Source of the DNA: Chionoecetes opilio
Lineage: Eukaryota > Arthropoda > Malacostraca > Decapoda > Majidae
DNA length: 64,000 nt
Direction of reading: 5' to 3'
Assembly: GCA_016584305.1 (NCBI GenBank)
Contig: JACEEZ010020949.1
Location: forward strand, 21,850-85,849
Positions 44,100 to 55,931 of this stretch are shown here, piece after piece. The position numbers and the translations under genes are program-made. The notes under the pieces are model-generated. The model saw nothing but the letters and a program-made list of their open reading frames with translations. It had not been told where the DNA came from and did no database searches. Numbering within the stretch: the stretch's first letter is position 1; each line of letters opens with the position of its first letter.

Positions 44100-44614
44100 A
44101 ATTGTCATACTTGCATCTGTATTATTGTACATCCTTTCATAAAAAGGCTGAATAATATAGGCAATAATCTTTTTATGACAGATTTTGAATGGTACTGAAA
44201 CAAGATCAAATAGACTTATCAAAATTTAATTGAGACAGACTACAGTAATAGCTAACAGTCTTAAATGGGGGCAAGGCGCCACAATGGTGCTCATAGTGAA
44301 ATAAACATATTCATAGTGAAATAAACATATTCCCCTGTGTTTATTATTCCCCTATGAATTATTGCCCTAACCTAACCGAACCTTCTAACGGGAGGGGCTC
44401 CGTCCCCTTCGACCCCCTGACGGGAATATTAACATAACCGAAACTTAACCTAACCTTAACCGGCGGTAGCGACCGCGCATTTCTCGTCCACTAAAACCAA
44501 TTTAGTCCACATGAATGCGTCTTCATCCGTCGGTGCAGTTCTCTGCTAACAATCACCTCCTCCCTTTTCATCACCAGTAGCTACGTATATATATGCCCCT
44601 AACTTAAACATTAA
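44100..44614. other. Unassigned AT-rich sequence with CCTAACC motifs
   Basis: Near 44285-44330 a 22-bp unit ending ATAGTGAAATAAACATATTC occurs twice in tandem. At 44370-44460 are CCTAACCTAACCGAACC and TTAACCTAACCTTAACC, short runs resembling the arthropod telomere repeat TTAGG read on the other strand. Too few for a telomere. No gene. Confidence 0.5.
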
Positions 44615-44940
44615 NNNNNNNNNNNNNNNNNNNNNNNNNNNNNNNNNNNNNNNNNNNNNNNNNNNNNNNNNNNNNNNNNNNNNNNNNNNNNNNNNNNNNN
44701 NNNNNNNNNNNNNNNNNNNNNNNNNNNNNNNNNNNNNNNNNNNNNNNNNNNNNNNNNNNNNNNNNNNNNNNNNNNNNNNNNNNNNNNNNNNNNNNNNNNN
44801 NNNNNNNNNNNNNNNNNNNNNNNNNNNNNNNNNNNNNNNNNNNNNNNNNNNNNNNNNNNNNNNNNNNNNNNNNNNNNNNNNNNNNNNNNNNNNNNNNNNN
44901 NNNNNNNNNNNNNNNNNNNNNNNNNNNNNNNNNNNNNNNN
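44615..44940. other. Assembly gap (326 N)
   Basis: Run of N directly before the TC microsatellite, probably a repeat-induced break. Confidence 1.
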
Positions 44941-45712
<772 letters not shown>

Positions 45713-46134
45713 CGGGACCGCTTTCCTCCACCAGTGCCCACCCACTGACTAGGCGCTATTAAACTATCGCTATTATACTGAATTCGGTACCGTAACACGT
45801 AATTTATGCCAAAGATGCCAGCAGTGGATGTTGCTGGTACATCATTTATTTATGTTTATCATCAGAATCATCGTATAATGCGAGCACAGCCCTACACAAG
45901 ACAGGAGAAAACGCCCCTTCCTCTTGCTTCGCCAGCTGAGTTTGTTTGTAAACAAAAAAACGGGGTTTTTGCGTTCCATTTGTGACACGTGAACCCAGAA
46001 CCAGGAACTGAACCCAACCCTGAACTGAAAGAACTGGTTCCTCGAACTTGGGCACAAATGGAAGAGGCCTTTGGTAGGGGCCGAAATAGTAATCAGTCCA
46101 AAACATTGCAAACAATATCACAAAGCAGTATAAC
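45713..46134. other. Spacer before RTE copy
   Basis: Contains GAACCCAGAACCAGGAACTG-type repeats near 45990. It supplies the first 48 codons of an accidental open frame that runs into the RTE copy. No gene recognised. Confidence 0.4.
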
Positions 46135-47122
46135 TGTGAAGTATGGGGCAGGTGTATCCAGCTTCTTTCCTGTGAATACAGGAGTGAGGCAGGGGTGCAT
46201 CCTTGCCCCATCACTTTTCAACGCTTGTATGGACTGGGTATTGGACAAGGTTGTAGATCAAAGTGATTGTGGAGCATCCGTCGGCAACACCAAGATCACT
46301 GATCTTGTTTTTGCCGATGATGCAGTAATCTTTGCTGAGTCGCTGGAGGTCCTGGTGATGGCTCTCGAGGCGCTGCACGAGGAGGCAAAGCCTTTGGGAC
46401 TTGAGGTCTCCTGGCTCAAGACCAAGGTCCAGGTATTTGGAGACTTACTAGATGAAGCACTACAGTCTGTTCATGCGTGTGGCGAGGACATTGAGATCTT
46501 GGAAAGTTTTACATACCTTGGTAGCGCAGTCCATAATGACGGCGGGTCACGTCAAGAAGTCTTACGACGGATTGGCATAGCCCACGGTGTTATGGACTCG
46601 CTCAGCGGGAGTATTTGGCGTTGTCGGTACCTGTGCAGGAGGACAAAGATCCGGATCTTCAAGTCGCTTGTGATCCCTGTCCTACTCTATGGTTGTGAGA
46701 CATGGACACTAATTAGTGACTTGAAGAGACGAATCAATGCCTTTGGTAATAAGTGTCTTCGCAGAATCATGGGGTATCGCTGGGATGATTACGTGTCAAA
46801 TCAGCGATTGCACCGTGAGACTGAATCGAGCCCTATTACCTGCATAGTCCGTCAGCGCCAACTTCGGCTATATGGGCATGTGGCACGCTACCCTGAAACC
46901 GATCCTTCCCATCGGGTTGTATCTGTAAGAGACAATCCGGCGTGGAGGAGGCCAAGGGGGCGCCCACAAGGCTCGTGGCTGGGGCAAGTTGATGTTTCTT
47001 GTCGAGAGCTGCTTGGTATGGGAAAGGAGCCTGCATGGGAACTCGCGCGTGGTGACCCCCGGGAGTGGCGTCGTAGGGTGGGCGAGGCGACGCGCCCCCC
47101 GGCGTATGCCCCCAATGATTGA
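45989..47122 (+). CDS. RTE reverse transcriptase C-terminal part (chimeric open frame)
   Basis: 377 codons. About the first 48 come from flanking DNA; RTE sequence starts at VKYGAGVSSFFPVNTGVRQG. Visible blocks: GVRQGCILAPSLFN, TDLVFADDAVIFAESLEVL with the catalytic F-A-D-D (about residues 110-116), GLEVSWLKTKVQVFG, SFTYLGSAVHNDGGS, KIRIFKSLVIPVLLYGCETW, and a C-terminal region with RIMGYRWDDYVSNQRLH and a tryptophan-rich end to PPAYAPND. The N-terminal endonuclease and early reverse transcriptase blocks are missing, so it cannot act alone. Whether the frame is expressed is unknown; the upstream ATG is accidental. Confidence 0.85.
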   Translation: MNPEPGTEPNPELKELVPRTWAQMEEAFGRGRNSNQSKTLQTISQSSITVKYGAGVSSFFPVNTGVRQGCILAPSLFNACMDWVLDKVVDQSDCGASVGNTKITDLVFADDAVIFAESLEVLVMALEALHEEAKPLGLEVSWLKTKVQVFGDLLDEALQSVHACGEDIEILESFTYLGSAVHNDGGSRQEVLRRIGIAHGVMDSLSGSIWRCRYLCRRTKIRIFKSLVIPVLLYGCETWTLISDLKRRINAFGNKCLRRIMGYRWDDYVSNQRLHRETESSPITCIVRQRQLRLYGHVARYPETDPSHRVVSVRDNPAWRRPRGRPQGSWLGQVDVSCRELLGMGKEPAWELARGDPREWRRRVGEATRPPAYAPND

Positions 47123-47129
47123 TTGATTG
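46135..47129 (+). mobile_element. RTE-type LINE, 5'-truncated, well preserved
   Basis: 995 bp flanked by the 8-bp duplication AGTATAAC (46127-46134 and 47130-47137). Sequence corresponds to the left two thirds of the antisense copy at 6610-8231. The tail is TGATTGATTGATTG-type and begins at the stop codon itself. Low divergence and an unbroken frame make it the youngest RTE copy here. 5' truncation is typical of target-primed reverse transcription. Confidence 0.92.
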
Positions 47130-47137
47130 AGTATAAC

Positions 47138-47596
47138 ACACATTTCAGCAAGTGTTATTGGAGAGGTCTTCGTAATCCAAGACGGTGCTTGGACGACAAA
47201 AACACGGCTCAGAATAAATCTCTATCAAGTCTATTTGGGCACCTTGCTTTGTTACGAAACAAAGCGATTACGATTTGTTTGCTCAATGTTAATCAGTCCG
47301 TTCACTGAACGCAGCCCAGGTTTGTTTGGACTGGTATCTTTTGCACTCACTCTGTATCCAATGGACGCTGGCTAAAGATTAACATTCAGATCAGCATTTG
47401 CGTCACCCACACATTACTTGCTCAGCAGCTGAGAGAGAAAAGTTTTAAATTTAATAATCAAATAATTTTACATCTCTATTGAATTATTGTAAAAATTCCG
47501 GGATTATCGTATTATCGTACAGGCCGTATTGTCACATAGTACAAACGTGTCAGATTTCCGTATTGGTACGATAATTATTGTATGACGGCAACGCTG
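47138..47596. other. Right part of the 44052 insertion, no gene
   Basis: Moderately AT-rich sequence with no coding or RNA signal, ending in the ATTATCGTATTATCGTAC repeats close to the right terminus. Confidence 0.4.
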
Positions 47597-47599
47597 CAG

Positions 47600-47717
47600 T
47601 CTCACGAGCCAAACGCACTCCCTGGGCTCCTCCGTCCCTCAGTCCCACACCGCCGACTCATAGTCATTACACACACACACACACACACACACACCACACA
47701 AACATAATGCCCCATAT
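47600..47717 (-). repeat. Gypsy-2 5' LTR, outer end
   Basis: Matches 39262-39361: GCACTCCCTGGG, CTCCTCCGTCC, CACACCGCCGACTCATAG and AATGCCCC. It contains an expanded CA run (47671-47694). It is followed within 10 bases by a Helitron end at 47727. Confidence 0.75.
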
Positions 47718-47726
47718 AATATTATA

Positions 47727-48580
47727 CTAGCCGCAAAGCCGCCCAGGGCGGCCTTTTTGCTAGCTCCTGCGGAGGGCGTATTGGCCCACCATCTGTGTTT
47801 GTGAGCCTTCGGCCCACCAACACAGACTTACAGATAGCCCCTTATAACTTTCTGAAATCATGGATGTAGATAATGTATGTTATTAATGCCAAACCCATTC
47901 TATCATAGCCCCTTCTAACCTTCGGAAGCAAAGTCGCCTCCGGGCGGCCTTTTTGGCTAGCTCCTGCGGAGGGCTATGGTGGGCCTTTTCGGCCCCACCA
48001 AACACAGACTCTCAGATAGACCCATTACCCACAACCTCGGCCCACCAAACACAGACTCTCCAGATAGCCCCTTCTAAACTTTCCTGAAAGATGTATCCCC
48101 CCACCCATTCACGCACCCATTACCCATCACCCCCCACCATTCACTCACCCATTACCCATCACCACCACACATTCACTCACCCATTACCATCACCAACACC
48201 ATTCACTCACCCATCACCACTCACCCCCACTATTTCCCTCACATTCACCCATCACCCCCACCATTCACTCACCATCACCCCACACCCATTACCCACACCC
48301 ACCCATGCACTCACTATTAACCCATCCACCCTACATCAAGGTTTCACTCAATTCTCGCAACCCACTTTTTTTTCTTCACAGTTCTCGCAATAGGTGCTAA
48401 AAAGAGAACAAAAAGGGTGATCGGACATACTATAAGTGCGGCTTAAAACCTTCCCTGGCCAACTGATTCAAAACTGTGACATATGATGGGAATTCCGCCA
48501 CAGGGGGTCAGCAACCTATCGCGGACAGACAGACAGACAGACAGGACAGGGACACACAACACTTTCGCTTATATAAATTA
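47727..48580 (-). mobile_element. Non-autonomous Helitron, first of tandem pair
   Basis: The element 3' end CTAG (47727-47730) is followed, on the plus strand, by CCGCAAAGCCGCCC hairpin sequence. A second, internal 3'-end-like block lies at 47925-48070, so this copy has a duplicated 3' region. Then the CACTCACCCATTACCCATCA minisatellite (48100-48330), AAGGTTTCACTCAATTCTCG, the GTGATCGGAC block, TCGCGGACAGACAGACAG and CACTTTCGCTTATAT at the 5' end. Confidence 0.85.
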
Positions 48581-49250
48581 CTAGCGCAAAGCCGGCCCTC
48601 CGGGCGGACTTTTTTGGTTAGCTCCTGCGGGAGGGGATATTGGCCGGCCCACCCCCTCCCGGTGGCGGACCTATCCACCTATCTGGCCCTCCACCTATCT
48701 GGAGCGGCCCAGACGCTCCAGATAGCCCCTTCTACGCTTTCCGAAATCATGATTGTATGTATTAAACACCAATCCCATCACATTCACCCCCAACCCATTC
48801 ACTCACCCATTACCATCACCCCCACCCATTCACTCACCCATACCCATCACCCCCCACCCATTCACTCACCCATTACCACACACCCATCACTCACCATTTC
48901 CCATCACACTCCATCTTTATTCCCGCACCCATCCCCCCCACCCATTCACCCCAAACCCCACACCCATTACCCATACAACCCCACCCATTCACTCACCTTT
49001 ACCCATCACCATATATCACGGTTTCTCAATTCTCGCAACCCACTCTTTTTTTCACAAATTCTCCGAATAGGCTGCTAAAAAAGAAAAAAAATGATCGGAT
49101 CATCTCATACGTGGGCTTAAAACCTCCCCCTGTTCGAGCTGTTCCAAAACTGTTGCCATAATGAGGGGATTGGGGCACTGGGGGTGGCACTATCGCGGAC
49201 AGGACAGACAGGACAGACAGACAGACACACACACACACTTTCGCTCTATA
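48581..49250 (-). mobile_element. Non-autonomous Helitron, second of tandem pair
   Basis: Begins CTAGCGCAAAGCC (48581) directly after the 5' end of the previous copy, giving a head-to-tail array. Hairpin GGCCCTCCGGGCGGAC, minisatellite 48770-49015, the AATGATCGGATCATCTCATA block and CACACACTTTCGCTCTATA at the end, followed by a TA tract. Confidence 0.85.
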
Positions 49251-49312
49251 TGTATATATATAATATATAGATTATATATATAGTATATATATATAATGAG
49301 ACACACACACAT

Positions 49313-49358
<46 letters not shown>

Positions 49359-49368
49359 TAATAACAGA

Positions 49369-49400
<32 letters not shown>

Positions 49401-49414
49401 TAGATATATAGTAC

Positions 49415-49455
<41 letters not shown>

Positions 49456-49540
49456 TATGTATATATATTTATCTATTAACATTATATATATATATATAAT
49501 AGATATATATATATATATATTATAGATAAGATATATATAA
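49251..49540. repeat. TA microsatellite
   Basis: About 290 bases of imperfect TA repeat adjoining the Helitron 5' end. Confidence 0.95.
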
Positions 49541-49679
49541 TTCTCTACTAATGGGAGGACCTAAGTCAGCTAGTACTCCTGAATTATGTGGGACAGACCC
49601 ACTTTGTGAGAGAGGGCATAACATAGGTAAACGGCTTGGCATGGAAATATACAGTTCAATCACTTTCTTTAATCCTTAA

Positions 49680-49998
49680 GAGGAAGCGTGGCGAGTGGTT
49701 AGTGTCTAAGATGTGCAAAGCTCGGTGCTGTACCGAGTTCAAAAATCCGCTAGGTGTCAAAATGGTTCGGCTATCGTCGAGATGCCTACGACTAACCACA
49801 GGCAGTCCAGTACCTACCTACGACGGCGATTGACTACTACACGGAGGACACAAGGAAGGCAGCAGAGCATATTCTAATCACAAGCGCCATAATCCAACTT
49901 AGCGCCGCCTCGGGTGTGAGTTCAACACATAGTTCTCAATGCGTTACTATCGAGGCCCTGGAGCTCACTGCATACAGGTGTTACAGGACTAGTTATTA
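49680..49998 (+). mobile_element. tRNA-derived SINE, degenerate
   Basis: A box GTGGCGAGTGGTTAGTGTC (49688) and a weak B box CCGAGTTCAAAAATCC (49733). The later part GCCGCCTCGGGTG...CATACAGGTGTTACAGGACT parallels the body of the SINEs at 34006 and 55213. It ends near a short A run (about 49998). More diverged than the other two. Confidence 0.6.
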
Positions 49999-50730
49999 AA
50001 AAATGAAACAAATGGCTGTTACCTTTACTCAAATCTCTCTCGTGCTGTCCAAGTCAGAGAGCAGGATCACACACATTCCACCTCTTAAAACTCATACCCT
50101 TTATATTTATGACGATAATCATGCACAAGTTATTCTCCAACTTTCCAGAAAACTCCTCATAACTTTAAATGTCCAAAATATTTCTAGATCAAACTCTCCT
50201 CTTACTTTTGTCACCTAATTAATTAAAACATCTCATCAACATGTTCTTCAATTTCCGTTATGCCTTACCCAGAGTGTCTTTAGCAGGGGAGGCTATCATG
50301 TATTTTTAAAGATGAAATATTCGCTTCAAAACCTTCTGACGGTACTAGTATGCCTTATATTAGCTTACATCATAATGATGTTTGTATATGCCTCCTTCTC
50401 TTGATCTGCAAGGAAGTCTTATTATCATCTTGATGGAGTACACCATGCATTGGTAAAAAAAACTGTGCTTTTGTGCTCAGCACTATACTTTAAAACTTTT
50501 CTATATCTATCTACATATCCCTTTCTTTTGGTGGAGGGGGCCTTCTTACTCAGACTGTTCCAAAGAGGAGTGAGTGTTTCCAACCTTTAAACACTTAAAG
50601 TTTTACTGTTTAAACTTTCAATATCATCCATGCTCTAAATCTACTTTTATAAACTCCAGTGAAGTCGCGTTATTTTTCTTTCCTCACTCCAAGATGCTTC
50701 TTATATACATAGGCCTTGGCAGCTTATGTA
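49999..50730. other. No recognised gene
   Basis: AT-rich DNA with several 65-75-codon frames and no family resemblance. It could be intron or ordinary intergenic DNA. Confidence 0.4.
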
Positions 50731-51025
50731 TTAGGTATGATAAATTCTTTCATGTTTGCGCTTATCTTTATAAGAGTTTAAGACTTTGGGTCCTCTGAGT
50801 TCTATGATGTGATCATCATCTGTGGTGGCGAAGAAAGAGTTTTTATAGTGACCCCGGTAGAAGCTCATGCCAACCGCAAGTGCCTCCAAGGCACCTGCCG
50901 TCGCAGGAATGGTGATGGACCTCATGTGGGTAAACCTCAGCCACTCGACGATGAAACTAAAGATGTTACAATCTGTGTCATTCTCTGACTCCAGACTGCC
51001 AAAGTTGAAACTCTTGAAATTTCAC
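50731..51025 (-). other. Unidentified open frame of about 98 codons
   Basis: Minus-strand frame open from about 51025 to 50731 containing FSFIVEWLRFTHMRSITIPA, GALEALAVGMSFYRGHYKNS and FFATTDDDHIIELRGPK. Composition is protein-like rather than repeat-like, and it is longer than neighbouring chance frames. No family recognised. It could be part of the decayed LINE to its right or a host exon. Confidence 0.25.
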
Positions 51026-51158
51026 AAGCACGCGCAATGTGTCATCTCACTAATACACGGTATCCATGCATTACTACTTTATTTCCATCCATATTATGGC
51101 AAATTGTAACTTACTTCCTGAATACATTTTCTGCCTTCGGACACGAACTATATTTATT

Positions 51159-51674
51159 TCAAGAAAGGGGGTATATCATAGATCTCTCAAATAAATTTAT
51201 TTGTACTCCAGTGTTTTGGAGTCTACTGTAGGTTGAGGGAGACATTGATGTATCCCCCCTTTTGGGGGGGAAAAGAGGGCATAGTTTTTCTGGGAAGTAT
51301 ATGTCGAAGAGATATGTGAAGAGACTTTTTTGAAGAAATTTTGGGGTCATCAACAAATAAGGGTTTACCCCATTCAGAAATTTGAAACAAAGATCAAAAG
51401 TAAGGCGCTCTGTGGCATCATTCCTGAATTTCTTCAATCCTGTGGAGTGGAGGTCTAGTGAGCGAAGTGAAAATTGCAGAGTACAATCATCAGCATATGA
51501 ACTAGCTAGTGGATTGAATTGAACATAGAAAATAATTGATAAATAGTACGTATATAGAGAGTAGGTGATATGACAGAAACCCCGAGGAAAATCATTTGAT
51601 AGATTTAGGAAAAAAACAATACAACTGTGTTCAATGGTCGGAATAGAAGCTTGACAGATCAAGGTGCCGGCCAA
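51159..51674 (-). pseudogene. Possible LINE reverse transcriptase remnant
   Basis: A 171-codon minus-strand frame. Its first third contains PLASSYADDCTLQFSL, a Y-A-D-D motif in the context of a jockey/I-group LINE polymerase site. The rest (TERLTFDLCFKFLNGVNPYL) does not continue that domain, so the frame is either recombinant or the motif is chance. Confidence 0.4.
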
Positions 51675-51735
51675 TTTTTATATCGAATATGATATCTGTG
51701 CCAAACTTTCACAAACCTTGATTTGTCGGTTCAAT

Positions 51736-53573
51736 CAATCATTAGGGGGCTGATATACTGGGGCGCGCGCTGGGGGGACGCGTCGCCTCTCCCAGCAACC
51801 ACCTCACTCCCGGGCCTCACACGCACGAGTCTCCATGCAGGAGCTTCCTGTCCAAACCAAGCAACTACATCGACAGGTAACATGAAACTTGCCCAAGCCA
51901 CAAGATCGTGGGCGCCCCCTTGGCCTCTCACGCCGGATGTTTCTTACAGATACAACCCAGTGGGGAGATAGGTTTCAGGGTAGCGTCGCCACATGCCCAT
52001 ATAGCGAAGGTTTGCGCGGGACGGGAAATATGACACGGTAATAGGCCTCGAGTTATCACGGTTTCTGCAATCCACTCGATTTGACAACGTAATCATCCCA
52101 GCGATACCCCATGATTCTGGCGAAAGACGCTATTACCAAAGGCCATGAATGCCCTCTTCAAGTCGCTATTAGTGTCCATGTCAACCTACAAGAGTAAGAC
52201 AGGGATCAAAGCGACTGGAATATCTGGATCTGCGACATACTGCACAGGTACCGACAACGCCAAATACTCGTGACGCGCGAGTCCAGAACAACCGTGAGCT
52301 AATGCCAATCCCGTAAAGACTCTTGAGTGATCCGCCGTCATTATGGACTGCGCTACCAAGGGATGTAAAACTTTCCAGGTATCAGTGTTCTCGCCTCACG
52401 CTATGAACAGACTGTCCTGTTTCATCTAGAAACTCCAAAACTCCTAGAACTTGGTCTTGAGCCAGGAGACTTCAAGTCCAAAGGCTTAGCCCCTCATGCG
52501 CGGCCTGTAGACTATCACTAGAACCTCAGCGTACTCCAGCAAAGATTACGTATCACCGCAAAAAAAAAACATAAGGGATCTTGTATTACCGAGGAATGCT
52601 TCCACAATAACTTTGATCTACAACATTGCCCCAGTACCAGTCCTCATACAAGTGTTGAAAAAAGATGGGCAAGGACGCACCCATGCATCCTCCTGTATTC
52701 ACTGAACAAGTGGATTACAACTCCCCCAAACTTCACCAGCACTTTTTCCCCTCAATCCAAGAGTACAGGCCAGTCATTAACCAATAGTCTCCTGCAGGAA
52801 TCGTCGAAGTCGCAGAAGATCCCAGTAGTGGACTTCACGATGCAACTGAGTCCAACGCTTCTGGAGATCAACAATAGGCTGCAAAGCAACCTGTCGAAAA
52901 CGCACGTCTTCGTTAAAACAAGATACAAAGCGCTAGGATACGGTCCCTTGTGACTTACCAGACATAAACACCAACACTGCTGAGGTCTCGAGCTTCAGCA
53001 GATTATGCGGATTCCGTTCTGTTTTTGTCAGCAATAGATGGCAAGCACCTTGCTGCACGCTGAGCAGTGTAAATTCCGCGGTAATTGTTGCAGCCTGACG
53101 GTACCCTCCCTTTCCAGATAGGACGACCAGTATCCTTTTCCAAGTCAGAAGAATGGCACCTGATGCCACGTGCAGTCAAGAAGATTGCAACCCACGTATC
53201 AGGACCTCATCCCCAGCTGTAGGAGCTCAGTACTGATATTACCAAACACTCAGTTACCCTTTTCACCCCTCAACTTTGCTCGACAGCTCTCTGATTACGT
53301 CATGAGAGGGGTGCGGTTTGGTTATGGGAGAATCGCATCTACTGCCCGTAATGCAGTGGGGTGAAGGTGCCCAATTGGAGGTGTCCACCGTGAACAGCTA
53401 CCCAAAGTTACTCAGCCCAACACGCCATTGGTCATCATGTTCCGACACGAGGCGCCCATCCGACTGCTATCGGATAGCACTCGCCCGAGATGCGAGTATG
53501 GAATGGAGCTCTTCAGGGACCGGTAGGCGGGCGAGGTCATTAGCGTTCAAGATGGCCCTCGACATCCTCTAGC
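51736..53573 (-). pseudogene. RTE-type LINE, heavily mutated
   Basis: Antisense copy ending in TCAATCAATCATT (the tail, at left). It follows the 6610-8231 copy throughout (for example CAGGTACCGACAACGCCAAATACTC, here interrupted, at 52245 and GCGCTAGGATACGGTCC at 52930) but extends about 200 bp further 5', to CGTTCAAGATGGCCCTCGACA near 53560. Indels occur every 10-30 bases, more than in any other copy. The excess of indels over substitutions points to low-quality consensus or a very old copy. Confidence 0.85.
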
Positions 53574-54310
53574 AGAGACTCCTGACTTACACTACTTTTC
53601 TCCCCCTTGTAAGTTCTAGTCCTGCCCAAGGTATGGAATATCCAAAACAATAGCAAAAGCTTCACCGAAACTTTTCAATTATGTTGACCGAAATCATTAC
53701 ATAAGCTAAGACACAGATATCACCCTAGTAGAATCCATACTGACTACAGATAGAAGATTGTGAGCGAGATAGACGATTAATATTGAATTAGTTAACATTT
53801 ATAAAAAAATACAAAAGCAGAAAATTAAACGCTATAGGACAGTAGTTAAAGGATAAGAATGGTCACCCTTCGTAGGGACATGTGAATATATGATATTCCA
53901 GCAAAAAAAGAAAAATATTGAGATTGTTAGACAAAAACCGGTAATGTTTGACCAGGTAAATTGCATTCACAGATGTACAGTGTTGATAGCATAGAGCGAC
54001 TTCCGTCAGGAGAGAAAATCTTCTGATGATCAAGGCCAAATAATGCACAGAAAAAATCATAACGAGGAATCTAATACAGGCAATATAGTCAGAGGTCAAG
54101 TTCTTACGGGTCTCACTAGTGTAGGAGTAGTGGCGAGGTAAACATTTTTCCTTAGAAAGCATTTACTGGGTGCGAAAGTATGTACCGTAGAGTAGTATCC
54201 ATTTGTAGAACTCTTCCCTAGAACAGATGTCCCAGTCTCGTGCAAAAAAAACCCGTTCTTCAAGCGGTTACGATTATCGACACTGACTTACTCGATGGAT
54301 GTGATACATG
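53574..54310. other. No recognised gene
   Basis: AT-rich, with one 99-codon minus-strand frame (53863-54162) rich in leucine, tyrosine and phenylalanine and without family resemblance. Confidence 0.4.
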
Positions 54311-54720
54311 AACTAAATAGCGATGAAGAGGCGAATCGATGCCTTTAATGGGTTGCCTTCGCGAATCATGGGGTATCACGCGATGATTACGTGGCAAAGT
54401 AGCGATTGCACCGTCCAAACTATCGAGGACTGTACCTACATATCCGTCAGCGCCAAACTTCGGCTATATGGGAATGTGGCACCTACCCTGAAAACGATAT
54501 GTCCCACCGGATTTATCTATAAAAGGAACATCTTTCGTGAAGGAGAGCAAGAAGGCGCCCACACGGACAGTGGCTGGGCAAGTGTGATGTTATCCGCCGA
54601 GAGTGTTGGTATGGGAAGAGAGTCGAATGGGGGACTCGAACGTGGTGACCTGCGGTGTAGTGGTGTCGTAGAAAGACGAAGCGACGTACCCCCCCGTGTA
54701 TTCCCCCAATGATTGATTGA
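54311..54720 (+). pseudogene. RTE-type LINE 3' fragment
   Basis: Plus-strand copy of the last 400 bp of the RTE element: GAAGAGGCGAATCGATGCCTTT, here read in parts, GGGTATCACGCGATGATTAC, and the terminal CCCCCAATGATTGATTGA. Frame broken; RLYGNVAPTL and ERRSDVPP are recognisable remnants. Severely 5'-truncated. Confidence 0.85.
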
Positions 54721-54831
54721 ATCATTTGGCGCGAGCTGGGATATCTAATATGTCTTTCTGTCTGTGCTCTGTTAGTTAAGAAACTTTTCAAAATTGGATC
54801 TAGGAAAAGCACCTCAAGAGCACACTCAACT

Positions 54832-55210
<379 letters not shown>

Positions 55211-55212
55211 CA

Positions 55213-55612
55213 GGGAGAGGCCCCCAGGGCGAGTGGTTAGCGTCTGGAGTGCTGGAACCAATTGTCCCGTAGTTCGAATCTGCCGGGGGAAACCTTTCAA
55301 GAGCCTGTAGGGGAGCAGAAGGTTCCCGAGTTCAAGTCTCACAAGAGCAAACGTCAAATCCATCGGTCGAAGTGGCCGAAGCAACCACATGCAGCAATTA
55401 CCTGGTCTACCGATGCGAGTGGACAGTGGGACTCTAGGGACAGCATGGGGCCTTAAATGAAGATTCCGAACAGGCATAGAAAATGGGACTTTCACCTGAG
55501 ACACAGGGTCACTATAAAAAATCCAGCCTGCGCCACCAACGGGCGAGATCGACCAACATCAAAGACTCCATAGGTACAGGCGCTATAGGTTACACACACA
55601 CATAAAAAAAAA
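55213..55612 (+). mobile_element. tRNA-derived SINE
   Basis: A box GCGAGTGGTTAGCGTCTGG (55229) and B box TAGTTCGAATCTGCC (55270). Body AAGTGGCCGAAGC, GCCTGCGCCACC-AACGGGCGAG and ACAGGCGCTATAGG as in the 34006-34346 copy; A-rich tail interrupted by T. It is bounded on both sides by TA microsatellites, so target duplications cannot be read. Confidence 0.8.
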
Positions 55613-55638
55613 ATAAAAAAAAAAATATATATAATATA

Positions 55639-55684
<46 letters not shown>

Positions 55685-55931
55685 TATATATAGAGAGAGA
55701 GAGCGGAGAGAGAGAGGAGAGAGAGAGGTATAATACAACTGTATATATATATATATATACACATGATATATATATATATTTTATATATATATATATATAT
55801 ATAATACATATCTATATATATATAATATATACTAATATATACATATATATATATTATATATCTATATATATATATAATATATATATATATAATATATAAT
55901 ATAGATATATATATATATATATATATATATA
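55613..55931. repeat. A-rich tail and TA microsatellite
   Basis: TA repeat with a short GA insert (55692-55728). Confidence 0.95.
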
